A stretch of DNA of 64,000 bases from Anarhynchus alexandrinus (taxonomy: Eukaryota; Chordata; Aves; Charadriiformes; Charadriidae). The stretch lies in assembly GCA_008711295.1 (NCBI GenBank), contig VUYV01000003.1, positions 2,651,292 to 2,715,291 of the forward strand, read 5' to 3'. The notes under the pieces were generated by a model. That model did not search any database. It saw only the letters and a list, made by a program, of their open reading frames with translations, and was not told where the DNA came from. Of this stretch, positions 37,701 through 51,120 are shown piece after piece. The first letter of the stretch is position 1, and each line of letters starts with the position of its first letter. The translations under genes and the position numbers were made by a program.

Positions 37701-40074
37701 ACATAAGCATGCAATGAAAAATGGCCAACACAATGACCAGTATCATTTACTCAGCTTTACTGGATAACTGCTCAGTTATAATGATATTTATGGTCTCATC
37801 TAGCACAAGAATTAGACTGTGATATTTATATTTATTGAATAGTCCATTAGATACTATAGAATAATAATATAATTGTACTAAGGTCTTTGCTATGCTAAGT
37901 TGCTGGAATCATTAATATACACTACCTAGAAAATGCAGAATTAGTATATACTCCTAATTTCTTGCAAATTAAGCTTGTTCTTTCACATTTTGTGTGTGCT
38001 GCAGTTGCTTAAATTATATTCAGAACCCTCATGAGAAAGATTAGATTATAAATCTCAAGAAATGTAGTGTTCATAATACCCCAGCGGTTAAACATGGGAA
38101 TAATTTGAGGAAGAATTTTAATTGGAAGGCTTAAAATAAGTTGCAGGATAGTCATTTAATAAAATGTTTCCATCTCATCTGTGGAAACATCCACAATGAT
38201 GTAGTTCCAGAAACATTGCTTGTCCTTGGTTGTTTTTGTTGGTTTTTTTTTGAAGTTTCTGTTTCTGATATTGACAGTTACATTTTAATGAATTTCTAGG
38301 GGTTTATCTGTCTATTTAGAAGAGAGAAAACATGTCATGCATAACCTGTGTATATTCTAAATTTCACCTGCTGAGACCCAAATACAGTAGTCATAGAACA
38401 GAGTAAGGATAAATGACATTATCTTGGAAAAAATCATATTTCCAGTAGAAATCATATTGCTGGTAAAGTGCATTGGATGGCTACTGATTCTAGCAGAAGG
38501 ACCACTTCTGGGTAAATGTACTGACTTCCTTAATGCAGAGCTTTTAGTAATTAAACAAACACAGCCTTTCTTCTAGTTTAAGCAAGACCAGAAATGCGCT
38601 TCTGTGTTAAGAATTTGGATGAGGGCATACAGTCCATGCTGTTCATACTACGTAAGATTTAAGAGCTCCTACCAACACATTGAGATCCTGAAGTTAAGAA
38701 AAGGCATGGAATCCAGGAAAAAAACTCCCTTCTGAGCTCTTTTATAGGTTTTCCAGATAGCCTAACTTCCATATTGTAAGAAACTTTATTTCAGGAGCTT
38801 TTCTCCTTTTTTTCATTTTTAGAATTGTTCTGTTTGTGCACCAAGAAGAGGCCAGCAGGGTTTGGGTGGGAGGGTGTCTTTTTGTCACTTTACTAGTAAA
38901 ATCAGTATGTAGTTAGTTACTCAAGATTATTATGGCAGTCCTAAAGTTAGAATCTTTTATGGTCTTCCATTACTACGTACATGTTTCTAAGTTTAAAATG
39001 AATCTGTTCATGCTGATTAGCTAAAAACATTGGAGGCCAAAGTAATTTCATAGAGATTATATCTTCTGAGATTTTGTTTCCCTGAGCTCAGTATACATAA
39101 ATGTTGTTAGCTTCTTGTATTATTTGTGCCATGTCATAGTTAACTTCGCAAATCAGTATTAATTTTCCACATAATTTTTCAGAAACATGCTTACTGTAAA
39201 TGCTTTTTTTAAAAAAAAAAATAAAATAAAAGGGTATTTCTGTGTTTGGGAAATAGTAAATATGCAAGGATTTTTTCATTAATTTTAATGATAAAATTTT
39301 AAATTTCCCAGTGGAATTGTCTACTATTATAGAGGAAATTTTTTTATTGAAACTTTCCATTCCTAAGATAATATTCACATACTGTTACTCACAGTGGTTA
39401 TTTCTGACAATATTTTGAAATGCAAAATAGTTATGTGCTTCATGTCTACTAACTCCTAAAGGGCTATTATTTATATTGTTTTGTGATTTTTCTCGGTTTT
39501 GTATTAATGTAACTATAGGTATTATAGCTATAATATAGTTAAACAATACTCTTTTTGAAATAAAACCTGTGCTAACTAATAGAATAATTAATCACTAAAG
39601 CCCCCTTACCTTCATGACATAAATACACAATTACTGTACATTTGTCTGCCAAGAGACAACTTTTCTTTTTTTTATTGTCTATTCTGCTAGATTGCTAACA
39701 CATTACTGTTGCAGTTTTGAGTCCTGGTCTTGTGTTATTCTTGTTTAACAGGTCTCACAACTTGGAAGGATAAATTTGGTATAATCCAGTTACTGTATAT
39801 TTGTCTTTTGTAATCTTTTGATATGTAATCAGCTGAATTGGACCTTTTTTATCTCAGAAAATCTCAATCTCTTCTCAGTAATTTACTGTGAGTCAGGCAA
39901 CACTAGAATTCACACAACAGATACAAAGCAGTTATCTGCTCTTCATTTCATCTGCAAAACAGCTTCAGAGCTCCTTAGGTGAACTGCCGTCATCCCCTTC
40001 TTCTCTGCTCAGCAAATGATCACACAACATTTTTCTAGAAGCATTCTACCTCAGTGCCTGAGTGCACTTCTTGG
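37701..40074. other. AT-rich non-coding DNA
   Basis: No gene is supported. T/G-rich (38232-38252) and T/A-run (39208-39232) patches are present. Confidence 0.5.
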
Positions 40075-40352
40075 AAGTGCAGGGTAATAGAACAAGGGTC
40101 AACAAACACAAGTTGCAACAAGGGAAATTCCCATTAGATATACAGAAATAATTATTCCAATGAGGGTAATCAAACATATTGGAATAGGTTGTTAAGAAAG
40201 ACAATGGACTGTCCATGCATGGAAACATTTAAAACTTGACTGAAGTCAAGGCAAGTTGTGCAAGTCCTTGCATAACCAAGCAAGGAATTACACTAGATGG
40301 CTTCCAGTGGTCCCTTCCAACTTAAATTGTTCCATAATTCCATTGAATGTTA
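40075..40352 (+). mobile_element. Old CR1 LINE 3' end
   Basis: A strongly diverged CR1 3' end in plus orientation. Seen in order are AAGGGTCAACAAACACAAGT, then a GGAATAGGTTGTTAAGAAAG segment (CR1 consensus GGAACAGGCTGCCCAGAGAG), then TACACTAGATGGCTTCCAGT, GGTCCCTTCCAACTTAAATT and the tail TTCCATAATTCCAT. It is more mutated than the CR1s at 9, 24 and 25 kb, so it is an older insertion. Confidence 0.8.
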
Positions 40353-43300
40353 AGAGAAATTGCTTAAAGCAGGGTTTGATAGAGGGACATAAGTTTTACT
40401 TCCCTTGTTTTGGACTCATTCCTGCATCATTCAAGCAGATTTTTTCTCTGACTTGAACGGGAATATAATGAAAACCTTCCTTGAGTTAAAATACCTGGGA
40501 TCTAATTAGCATAGGTATGGAGTGATCACAGCTTCCACCGAGAATAAGTCCTGTGAATGACCAATAATTCTGAAAAAATCTATAATTTTTGAATTCAGAA
40601 TTCAGGCCCTATGCCATTCAATTAATGTATTTTCAACTAAGTCCACAAAGACCCCATCTGTGAAGTGGGAACAATAATCCCTTCTTGCTTAATGGGTGTG
40701 TTGTGAATATTAAACTCCTTAAATGATTATCTAGATACGACAATAAGCAGTACTATAGAAAAGCCCAACAGGAAATTATTAATTCTATTTTTGGTCCTTC
40801 ATTAGTATGGGAAATAGTAAAGTCTGGTTGTACATATTGAATGATGCAAATACAAAGTAAAATCGAAAATCTGCCTCATTCCCTAAGAAGTTTTTAGCCT
40901 ATAGATGAAATCAAGTAGAAGACAAGCAATGAGAAAATATTACTTGAAATACTGTATAACTTGTCTACCTAACATGCCACTTTGTAAATCTGAATTCTTC
41001 ACGAGGTGCTTTTAAGCATAATGTGAGCATAGAAGTTGTCCAGAGTAACAGGTATTTCTGGAAAATCAAATTAAGATGCTATTGCTAATAGTATGCACAG
41101 GTAAATTAAGACTTAAAAAAACCCTTAATGTTATGCACTCTCCAAAGCTAAGAAATATGAACTCAATAAATTAAAAGATAAGTTTTAAAAGAAATCACAT
41201 TAGATTAAGAAAAATAATGCTTGACACAGGCAGCTATCCAGTCTTAGTCCTCTGTTGTGGTGACACAGTCAAATTAAGGAATGTTGGCACTTTTGACCTC
41301 AGTTTCAACTACTTTGAATTTACAGGTATAACCAAACACCTTTTGGGGATGAACACTGACGCAAAACCAAGGTTGTATGGTTATTTTCACCAAATTCTCT
41401 TTCCCTGGAAATCTGTTTCCTTAGTATGAACTATGCTGCCCTTAGAATCCTTGGATAAGCCACTATTAACTTTCAGTGACTGAACAGTGCAAAAACTGAC
41501 AGAAGCAATATAATTACATCTACTGAGGAATGCCACAGATGTTTCTAGGGCCTCAGGCCAAGCAAGAGGGAATACTCCAAAGTTGCATGAGTTGTGCTGT
41601 TAACATCCAGAACAGAGAGACTGCATGGAAATTGTCTCTTGGCCGTCTTTCCTGGAGCAGCCTCACTCTTAAACTGCACCCAGGGGCTGGTTTGGAGAAT
41701 GGGGGTTGGCATGGGGCCAAAATCACACCAGGGAGTGATTAGGTGCTCTAATCATCTGCTACTATAGACCCCTGCATTTCTATTTAGCTTTCCTCTTAGG
41801 GTCCTAACTTAACTGTCCAAAAGGTCAGGACTTTGCCTGGTGTAAACATCCATAGATTTCATTCAGCAATTAAAAGAAAGGATGTGGCAATGTTGCACAA
41901 TACAGAGCTGTACCAAAAATAGCTTGCTCAGAGCCACATTCTGGGCTCTCGTGGTAGAAGCAGTTTAACGCTTTTATAATGTGGTATTCAAGTCTGTTGG
42001 AAGGCTCCTGTTTTTTAAAGGGCTAATCAGCCTAGGCAGAGCTCCATATTGTTTTCACTGCCTAATCTATCTTGGGTATCTTTGTTCAGCCCTGCATTAT
42101 GCCCTGAGATGAACTGAGTCCCTACTTCTTGCAGTACTCAACAGATACAGTGTACGTATAGAAGGCGGCAGATTGCTGCAAATAGGTGCGGTTTCTTTGG
42201 ACTGAACAGATTAGGATTGTCATTAATTTGTATAAAAGGTGAGGATGAAACACTAATTTTACGCGCTTTTCCAGAGCTTTAAAGATTATATTGCATTAGA
42301 AGAAATTAAATTGAATGGAGTGAAATGGAGGTTCCAAGAAGCAGAAAATCATTCGGGTTTTAACCAAATTCATGGGCAGTGTAGGCAGTTGTAGGCACAG
42401 GCATAGTCACTATGTTCTGCATTGGCTTTGAAACTTCTACTGAAAACAAAGGTGCTGGGGTGGAAAGAAAATCTTCAGAAATGCAAACACAAACCAGATG
42501 AAAGATTTTGCAGCTTTTAAGGAAAACTTATTTCCCTAATAACAGGTATTACAACAGGCAATCCCCAGAGCTGATTTATGGATGGGCATGTGGGTATATG
42601 CCACAATACATCTTTAACTTGCAGCTGTGTGAGTGGGCGAATCATTTTACACCTCTCTATTCTCCCTAGTCTATTTTTTCTTGCTTATTTACGTAATGAC
42701 GTCTTAAGGGTAAGGACTTTTTCTCTTAGTGTGTGCAATACCCAGTATAAATCTTAAAGCCTTTGAGGGCTACCATCCTACAAACTAAAAAAGTAAATAA
42801 TGATGAGGCTTACATGGTACATCATAGAATAATAGTGGGCTGAATTTTTCACAAGATGAACACATTCTATATTTGTCTGTTTTCAGAGTATATTCACATA
42901 TACTGCATTCTGAAGAAGAAAGGTAAGCATGTTCCTAAAATTTTATTTTGGAGAAAAAGGAAAAATGAAAACTTATAGAAAATAAAATGGTGCATGCTTT
43001 GTTAGATACAAGCAGACTTCTTCCTGAATCTTAGTCTTAGAATACTTACATAACATTGTCTTCTCCTTTTCAATTTAGATTTGAGCCTCATAATGCAATG
43101 AATTTCTCTGTTTTTCATCCCTGTAAATTTTGAAACTGGTTTCCATCAATTTGGCTAATATGTTTTGGAGACTTGGTGTGAATAAATCCACTATAAATTA
43201 CGTAGTCTTTGTTGCAGTTTCAAGGTACATATATTTGTATTCTCACGGACAAGTACAGATATTAAGAATGCACATTGATTTTAATACTTCATTTTGCAAA

Positions 43301-46300
43301 GAGAACCCTTGAAACACCTACCAGTTCAATTTTAACATTACCTAATGGTGAAGTGTTTGGATTTTTTTAATAGATTACACAGAGTAATGTAACAGTTCTT
43401 TGTAGCAGTTTTGATTTTGGTCTGTATTTTGATTTTACACGTGTGTGAAAATTTTTCACACAAGAGACAAATGCTTTTTTAAGATTTCAAATTCAGATTG
43501 AAATCTCTGTATTTCTGGTAATCAATAGTTAGCTGAATCTGCAGTTCTCCATCTTCCTTCTGCCCTTTGCATATTTTTATCTAATCTTGCATGAATTGAT
43601 TCAAAATATTTTGAACTTTACAACAAATATTCCACATAGCTTGATTTATGTAGATTTGTTTTAAATGTTAATATGACCATTCAGAAGGTCAAAATTGTAT
43701 ATTCCTATCTGCAAAGATACTAGTGCAATTAAACAAATCTGCTTGACATTTTAAAATGTTAACTGTTGTACATTATTGTTCAGTGTAATGAATCAACTTG
43801 CCAAGAAATATAAGTAGATTTTATTTTTGTTTATTTAAGTGTGAATAGAACTGCATGAATGATAGCATTTTGCTGAAATTTGCAATGTTGAAGACTATTA
43901 AGTGAAAAGATTGCCTAATATTAAAACTTAAAAACAAGAAGGCCATAGACAGCGTTAAAGATCTAAGCAAGAAAAACTGGTTGCATTAAAGGAAAAATAT
44001 ATGTATTTTTTGCTTTCTAATGCAACATATGATTTTCTGTTATGTAAGTAAGAAATAGTGGAGTGTAGCCCCAATTACCTTTTGGAATTTCTCGAGGTTT
44101 TAGGAATTTTGTTTGTAGTCTGGTTTTGAATCACAAATTACATAGACTTTTTAGTGCCTGCCTCTTTTGCTGGTGCTATTCTTACTCCTCCAGTGCTCCT
44201 ATTGTTCTAAGGTCAACAGCTTCAAGTCTTCTTGTGGGATTCTTTTTAATTGCTTCATAACATCATGTTATTTCCTAATTTACTATTTATGGATACATTG
44301 GAGAGTTGTTCTTTGTTATCCCTAAACCCAGTTTTACCCAGTTCCCAAAGTTGTATTCCTAGAATCAATAGTAATTGTTAGTAATTGACCACCCGTAATC
44401 AGTGAGCGAAGTCCAAGAGTGTCTGGTGTCATCTTCTGCTTGTACTTTTGAGTGGTCTTGTTAAAACTCCCAGTTCTGGAGCTTTCAAGCTGTAGTCTCC
44501 TGACAGCAGAACCAGTACTATAATAGCCAAATCTATTCACACATACACCCTTGTTCTAAGGTGATTAATAGTACAATCTAAGTATCTACTAGTTATGACA
44601 ATATCACTGGTATGTTCTCAAAATTTATATACTTTGCACAAGCATATGAAGATGTTTCATTTTACCACGTAAAAATGCAGCTGCCATGTAAAGCACCTGG
44701 AGATGGGTTCATCTAGGGAGGATATGATATGTACTATTAAAATCTCAAGTTCTCAATATATCACATTGCATAGATACAAGAAATACCCTGAGCAAAGACT
44801 TCTGATAAAAACGGAAATGAAATTAGGCATGATAGTTGCAGTTATTTGTTAACACATGAACAGCTGAAATATGCAGTTATAGGTAGGAATCCAGTTCTAT
44901 CCCTCACTACCTTTTTAAAAAGAGGAGTTATGAAACAGTGCACTATTTAAACATGTATCTGATGCATAACCTTACTTCTACAACACAAGTCAGTAGACTA
45001 CACCTAGGCTATCTTCACAAACCTTAGTGGGCAGTTAAAAAAATCTGGGTTTTGTTCTACTTTACTGAGCATTTCAAAGCACAAAATCTGAATTTTGTAA
45101 TGACATCATGTATTTTGAGTGACAGTTCCCTATATCACACATAACCCTAGAGTATTAGGTAGGTAGGACTTATAAGATCACTGAGACGTACAATTAATTG
45201 CTTGCATTTCACCTATCTGATATGATTAATATTTCTTCCCTAAGGAGGAATGTTACTATTAAATAATTATTATCCATTAATAGAAATCACATTGCACAAA
45301 ATAGCTTTTAAGTAGGACAACAGTTTTCTGCAAACAGATTTTGCAAGAGATGGGAATGTTTCATTGAGTAACCATGTTAACATTCATACTGTAAATTGTA
45401 CATAAAACCTTAAAAATTGTCAGTCTTATTACATTGTGTTAAATTTTATCTTCTGTATGAACTGGAAGAAAATTACCAAAAAAAAAATTCTTGTACAACT
45501 AAATTGCAATCACTGTTAAAAAAATGATGNAAAAAGTTGACCAAATATCAGAAATAGTTTGTGTCTATTTTGTATTTTAGAAGTTTTTTTTTTCACCGAT
45601 TTTCAATTGCCCCTTGTCTGGTTTCACCATTCAGCCACAGTAGATGGAACTCAGTGCTTAGGAAGACTGAAGCAGCCCAAATCTGGGAATTAAGATCAGT
45701 GTATGCAATTTAAGTTCTCGCCATACAAACTTATTTATGACTTTTCAAGTGTTGTTCCCAGAATCTTCCCACTGAACATAAATCATACTTTCATATTCTT
45801 CTTCCTTCACATTGCAGAACCAGCTCTATGCATTACTGTCTTTTGGATGAATTTCAGTATTTGCCCACTTTCACCTTACCATCCATTCTTCTTTTTTGAT
45901 TTTATAAAGAATTTTACTGGATTCTATTTTGTAACACTTCGGCATTTTAGTTTTCTGCTAAAGAAGCTGCTTCCAAAAGCTATGTCTACTGGGTCTCCAT
46001 TATGTCTGTATTTCCTTCTCTGTTTCCTCAGCAATCTTTTTTTCTTAAATTCACTATTCTTTCATATCTGACCTTGTGTGATATGCATTCCACTTGAATT
46101 CTGTCCCTTCACTACTGATTAGTGTAAGTAAGATTGACAAAAAGTTTTGAGATATGTATAGGTGTTGATCCCAAAGGCGGCTGCCTACATAAGGACTACA
46201 GCTAGACTTTAAAAATCCAATTTTAAAATATTATTTATTGATTTTTTAGTAGGAAAATTATAGATTCCTGGGAGAAATCATACTACTTCTGCTGGCTGAC

Positions 46301-47423
46301 AGTGGTTTTCAGAGGAGTTACATGAGTTGTGTGCTTCTGTTTTTTTGGTGGGTGTTTTTTTGTTTTGTTTTTTATGCAAACAGATTTTTTACCAAGTTTT
46401 TGAAAGAAATAGGTAGTCAATATAACATATACAGGCATTTAATTCACAAATACAATTGCTTTAGTAATGATGTCATGAATTGAAGTAAACCTCTTGGTTG
46501 GCAAAATACATTTTATTGTAATTCCTGTGTAAGTCCTTTACTCTAATTATAATTTACTATAATTTTTCCTGATTTTGCTGTAAGGCACCATCTTACAATG
46601 GAAGCTTTGTTATATGTGGACAATATATCTGGTCTTGTAAATCAGTTTATCTTCTGAAAGACCTGAACATATTACACTTTGGCTAGCATTTCGTACAAAT
46701 AGAGCTCCTTACTCTTAAAATGCAAAGATTCATAAACTTTGGTATATTGTACAACAATGTCCCTGTATGTCCCTACCATTAAAACCAAGAAAGGCTGAAT
46801 TTTTTGTTTTGCATACTCTCCTGGACACTGAAGACAATAAATTATGTTCCATCTCTTAACATTTCCACATCTCATATTTATTTGCTTCTGACTGTCAAGC
46901 TAAATGAAATTTGCTATGATAAATGTTTTATCTTCTTTCTTCATAAGTCAGTCCCAAATCTCTGACCAGTTTCCTTATTGAACCCTGGAGACTTATAACA
47001 ATTATTGCTACCATATTTTTTTCCTGTCAGTTTGATCTATCCTCCCAGTTTGGGCAGAGTCTGCCTTTCCGGCCATTTTCTATAGTAGATATTTCTGGGT
47101 TGAGAAGCTACATTAGATATTATTTCTTTCTGTCTGTTGTTCTTTTCATCCAAACTGTGCATGGGGCTAAACTGTATCTTTTACAAACAGCTTGCTGTCA
47201 AAAGAAGCTTCTAAAAACACCTCATCTCACAGAGACACCATGCTTGTTGGAGTTCACACACAGACTACCCACTTCAACTTATTGAGAACATGACAAAAGT
47301 CATCCTGGGTCACATCGGAAAATCAATTTCCCAAGTGTTTTCTCTCTAGCAGCGGCTGAGCCCACCTAGTCCCAATTGCTGTGAGGGTAAGAAACATAAA
47401 AAGACGGAGCTGCTTCTACAAAT
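40353..47423. other. Long unique AT-rich non-coding DNA with one undetermined base
   Basis: No gene, RNA gene or clear transposon in 7 kb. Base 45530 is N. A somewhat GC-richer block lies at 41520-41760. A 122-codon open frame at 45703-46071 is T-rich, mostly Phe/Leu, and without domain pattern, so I treat it as chance. The low repeat content is compatible with conserved non-coding DNA, unproven. Confidence 0.55.
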
Positions 47424-47643
47424 TTTTGGATATTAGGAAAAATTTCTTCACCAAAAGGCTTATCAAGCATTGGAACAGGCTGCCCAGGTCAGTGGTTGAG
47501 TCATCATCCCTGGAGGTATTTAAAAGATGTGTAGATGTGGTGCTTAGGGACATGGTTTAGTGGTGGACTTGGCAGTGCTAGGTCAACGGTTGGACTTGAT
47601 GAACTTAAAGGTCTTTTCCAACCTAAATGATTCTCTGATTCTA
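47424..47643 (+). mobile_element. CR1 LINE 3' end
   Basis: Plus-strand, 5'-truncated CR1. It starts at TTGGATATTAGGAAAAATTT and continues with GGAACAGGCTGCCCAGG, GTGCTTAGGGACATGGTTTA and TTGGACTTGATGAACTTAAA. It ends in the tail ATGATTCTCTGATTCTA at about 47643. It belongs to the same 3' type as the 9.0 kb and 25.8 kb copies. Confidence 0.93.
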
Positions 47644-47678
47644 CTGTCACTTACCAACACCATGCTTTCATCATCTTA

Positions 47679-48228
47679 GGACAGCCAAAGCCCAACTGGA
47701 ATTGAATCTGGTGGGGGACGTCGGGGGCAACATGGAGCACTTCTGAAAGTACATCAACAGCAAAAGGAAAACCAGGGAAAATCTGCTGCTGTGTGGGGCA
47801 GGGACCAGGGTGTCAAAAGACATGGAAAAGGCTGAAGTTTGCAATGCCTTCTTTGAGTCAGTTTGGAGCAAGAAACAGCCTTGGTGGACAAGGATCCAGT
47901 TAGGGAACATTTAAACAAATTGGACATGCATAAGCTCATGGGATGTGACAGGAAGCACCCAGAGTGCCAAGGGAGCTGGCTGATGTGATTGCAAGGCCAT
48001 TCTCAACTATCTCTGAAAGGTCATGGCAATAATGAAAGGTTCCTTAGGACTGGAAGAAAGCAAATGTCACTACTATCTTCAAGAAGGGCAAGAACAAGAA
48101 TCTGGGGAACTACAGGCCAATCAGGCTTACTTCAATCCCTAAAAAGGTGGGCAAGAGGGTGATTGAGAGTAGTCAGTATGAATTTAAAAAGGGAAAATAA
48201 TACTTAACCAATCTGATAGACTTCTCCA
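47679..48228 (+). mobile_element. CR1 ORF2 fragment (endonuclease to reverse transcriptase start)
   Basis: A CR1 coding fragment in plus orientation lying just after a CR1 3' end, so it is a separate insertion or a rearranged piece. Recognisable DNA words in order are AAGCCCAACTGGAATTGAAT, TACATCAACAGCAAAAGGAA, GACATGGAAAAGGCTGA, GACTGGAAGAAAGCAAATGT, CTTCAAGAAGGGCAAGAA and GGGGAACTACAGGCCAATCA, the last encoding the NYRPI-type word at the start of the reverse transcriptase. It ends near 48228 at a segment corresponding to DQPDSLL, just before an ATT-rich stretch. Frameshifts are present. Confidence 0.9.
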
Positions 48229-50280
48229 ATTATTATTTATTATTAATAATAATGATTATTATTGGAAAGACCATATCTGCCATATCAAAATAAAACAACT
48301 AGAGGCCATCACTATTGTCACTATCACCCTTACTTCTGAGGTCATTCCCTCTAACTTTGCTCTCATGTCCAAGTAGGCATTATAGCTCATACCTCTTAAC
48401 TACATCAAGTATATATGTTAACAATGTCTATGCCTCCTACTCTGTCTCCTTTCAGGGACCCTTCCCTGGCTTTGGCTAAAGTCCAGTTCTTGCTGAAGCA
48501 GTCATAGAAAAGCCAACAAAAAAAAAAAGTCTGAAGAAATCCCTTTGTGTCTTGTAACCCAACAAATAAAATATTATCATTGCTACTAACAGGTCACAGG
48601 CATTGTACTAACTTCGCAAGGCCTCAGGACTGGGGCTTGCCGGGATTGCTTTATCTGAACTCATCATGGCCTGCCTGAAGCTTTGTTCTGTCTTGTTGAG
48701 CTGTGATGGCAGTTTACCTAATGACTGGGTGGTTATGCCTACTTTGTTTTTCTTTTGCTTAGCTTTGAACAGTATAGCCACAGGTTTTAGATAGATAATA
48801 GTAACAAGTAGTTTTGTGTGAAAGTACATATTTACAACACAATGATGTAGAGGAATATGTTTGATATGATAGCAGAGGTCTTAAAACTGGGGGGATAGTG
48901 CAGAGGTGTACAGATGTAGGATGATATGGAAAAGGACCCATGCTTACATTTGAGTACCTAGGGCTGTAACATGTTCAGTAAAGATCAATCAAAAAATTCA
49001 GATCTAGGAGCAGGAGTAAACCAGTTAGAGGAGTAACAATGAAGAACAAGTAGTTAACATACATAAATATTGCACAAATGGTAAATTTCAGTGCAACCTG
49101 GACTTGCAGACAGTGAAGAAAACAAGGTGTAGAATGTGTTAGCAAACATATAAAAATGACCCCAAGCAGATCCTAGAGTGAGGAGGAGGAAACCATCAAC
49201 ATGATAAACAAACATTAACGTCCCAGCAAAGAAATAAAGACACAATGTGTTTTGGCTTTACACCCTCCCCCAAGTCCAAACTGAAGACATAAACTTTAGG
49301 GCCTGGCAGGACAGTGAAAGTGAGACTATAACATTGGAAAAAGGGGTAGCTACTGGGAAAAGGGGGTAGTTTTAGCTATATTATTATTATTGAGACTTTT
49401 TCATAGAATAGTATTCTTCTATTTTCCTGTAGTTTTCTTTTCCTATAATTAGATCTGGACTATTAGCAATTCATTGATCAGACTGTTAGGATTTCAGTTA
49501 TACTAACTAAATCTTGGCTTTACATAAGAGATGTGTTTCTTTTTTGCATATAGCAGTGTCTTGAGTATAACTTGTTACATTAACTACTTCCCTGTTATTA
49601 CAGAACGGTTTCAGATTCAAGCAACCTGAACCATGTGTACTGAAAAATTCAATTTCAGGATCGTGACTTTGTGGGGATAATCCCCTTATTCCAGAAGAAA
49701 AAGACTGGTTCCTATTTCTCAGTTTAAAGCTTATTTCCAGGTCTCTACCAGCTCTTTGTACTATAAATGCCTTATATTCACAATAGGATCATTATCCATT
49801 CCTGCTTCTGGCCTTTGGTCTTCACGTGGCACTGAATGGATTTAATGAGTAGGTGTTTACTGACATTCCTAGTTTCAGTGATAGCATGCTGTAACCTTCA
49901 ACCTGTCACTTCAAACCTCATTTGGTGCAGCACAGTGGTGTGGTCTTGACTCAATTTTATTATGAATGCTGTTGCTAAGGCATGAGAAGGTACGTGAGCT
50001 AAAGCCTTGTATGACAGTAGGAGGAAGAACACAGACGGGACTGAAATTGTTGAGATGGTGACAGTTAGCAGCTCAAGGATTCAAGAGAAAACCTAAGAAT
50101 ACATGAGACACTAAGGAAAAAGTGGGGAGCCTGAAGACAGCAATTTGGCAAGAATGAGGATTGGCCTGTTCTGAGAAGCAGTGGAGGCCACCGTTCCCTA
50201 GCTGGCCACCAGGGACACCGTGTATATCCTGGTAGCAGAGTTTTGCTGCCTGCAATGGAAGATGCCTGAAAAAAAGTGAC
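48229..50280. other. Unassigned non-coding DNA
   Basis: It opens with an ATT/AAT-rich stretch (48229-48262). The remainder is of mixed composition, with slightly GC-richer parts at 48600-48730 and 49140-49310 that might be old repeat debris. No gene or named repeat can be supported. Confidence 0.5.
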
Positions 50281-51120
50281 ATGATTCCTAAATGTCAGAT
50301 GTTGAAGCTACATCCCTATCTTGATAACTGGCTGTTAAAGGCTGAGTCTTTTTTTTTTTTTTCCAAAACAGTGGATTTCATGAATGAAACCATAGGAAAC
50401 CTGAGTTCTCTGAACCACAAGATGAATGTTCAAAAAACACATCTGGCACACTCAGCAGATAGAAATCCTAGGAGTATTATTGAAGCCTGCAGCAGCTAGG
50501 ACTTTGATCAATGTCATCTTGTCTGTATACATCAGCCACCATACATCGACAAAAGACTCCTGTCTCTTGCCTATATGGCAGCATGTAGTTTCATGACCCT
50601 TTCCCTGGTGCAGGAAAGTGACTTTTCAAATTTGGCTCTAGTTTAAACATCAAATATTTGCTCCACAGACACGTGAATTCATGCATAAATCCATGCACTG
50701 GAAGGAAAGACCTAAGCAATGTATGGAAAGTATGTCCTTTCATGGAATCTCCATGAACCACAGCATGACTTTTCATTCATCCATAGTTGGGCAGGGAGCA
50801 CAGTCAGAAGAACATGTACCCCAAGATATCTGTAATGTGAAGACTTGTCAATCATATGTTAGTAGTGTTCAGGAACTCAGACCGGTCAGGTACATGTGTC
50901 CCACTCTTCTTCCAGACATTGCGATTTCAAGTACTCATGACAATTAGCATTGCTATTGTCTGTTACTGTAAATGAAGTGACCTCTTATTTTGCAACTACA
51001 GAGCCACTCTTTGGAACTGGTGTGTGTGCTACATCATCCATGATTCAAATCTACCTCTTGGACTTCTAGCAGTCCAGCAGATATCCCCAGCTGTTGCAGA
51101 CTCCAATAAATTATATACAG
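50281..51120 (+). pseudogene. DIRS-like retrotransposon relic: reverse transcriptase and RNase H remnant
   Basis: This is a decayed coding region whose words follow the order of the polymerase of DIRS-type (tyrosine recombinase) retrotransposons. HPYLDNWLLKA (about 50311-50343) matches the HPYLDDWLL box, with the second catalytic aspartate changed to Asn (50326-50328). KMNVQKTHLAHS (about 50422-50457) matches the LGL-N-KS-L-PS segment. After a frameshift, QQIEILGVLLKPA (50453-50491) matches QIEFLGV. After another, MAAC (50575-50586) matches the GHMAAC box. Then GQGAQSEEH (from 50789) matches GWGAH of RNase H, and QELRPVR (50870-50890) matches LELRAVR. Further on, words resembling NLPLG and VADSNKL fit the HLPG-N-AD-LSR end. 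At least two frameshifts, stops and a T-run (50347-50362) make it non-functional. No recombinase gene or terminal repeats were seen. Recognition is by eye; a search is needed to settle the family. Confidence 0.68.

Noticed and set aside
26462..45530. Single N bases at 26462 and 45530 as possible biological signals
   Set aside because: They are undetermined bases in the assembly, not features.
45703..46071. 122-codon plus-strand open frame rich in Phe and Leu
   Set aside because: T-rich DNA produces such hydrophobic frames by chance; no membrane-protein family is recognised and no splice or promoter context supports it.
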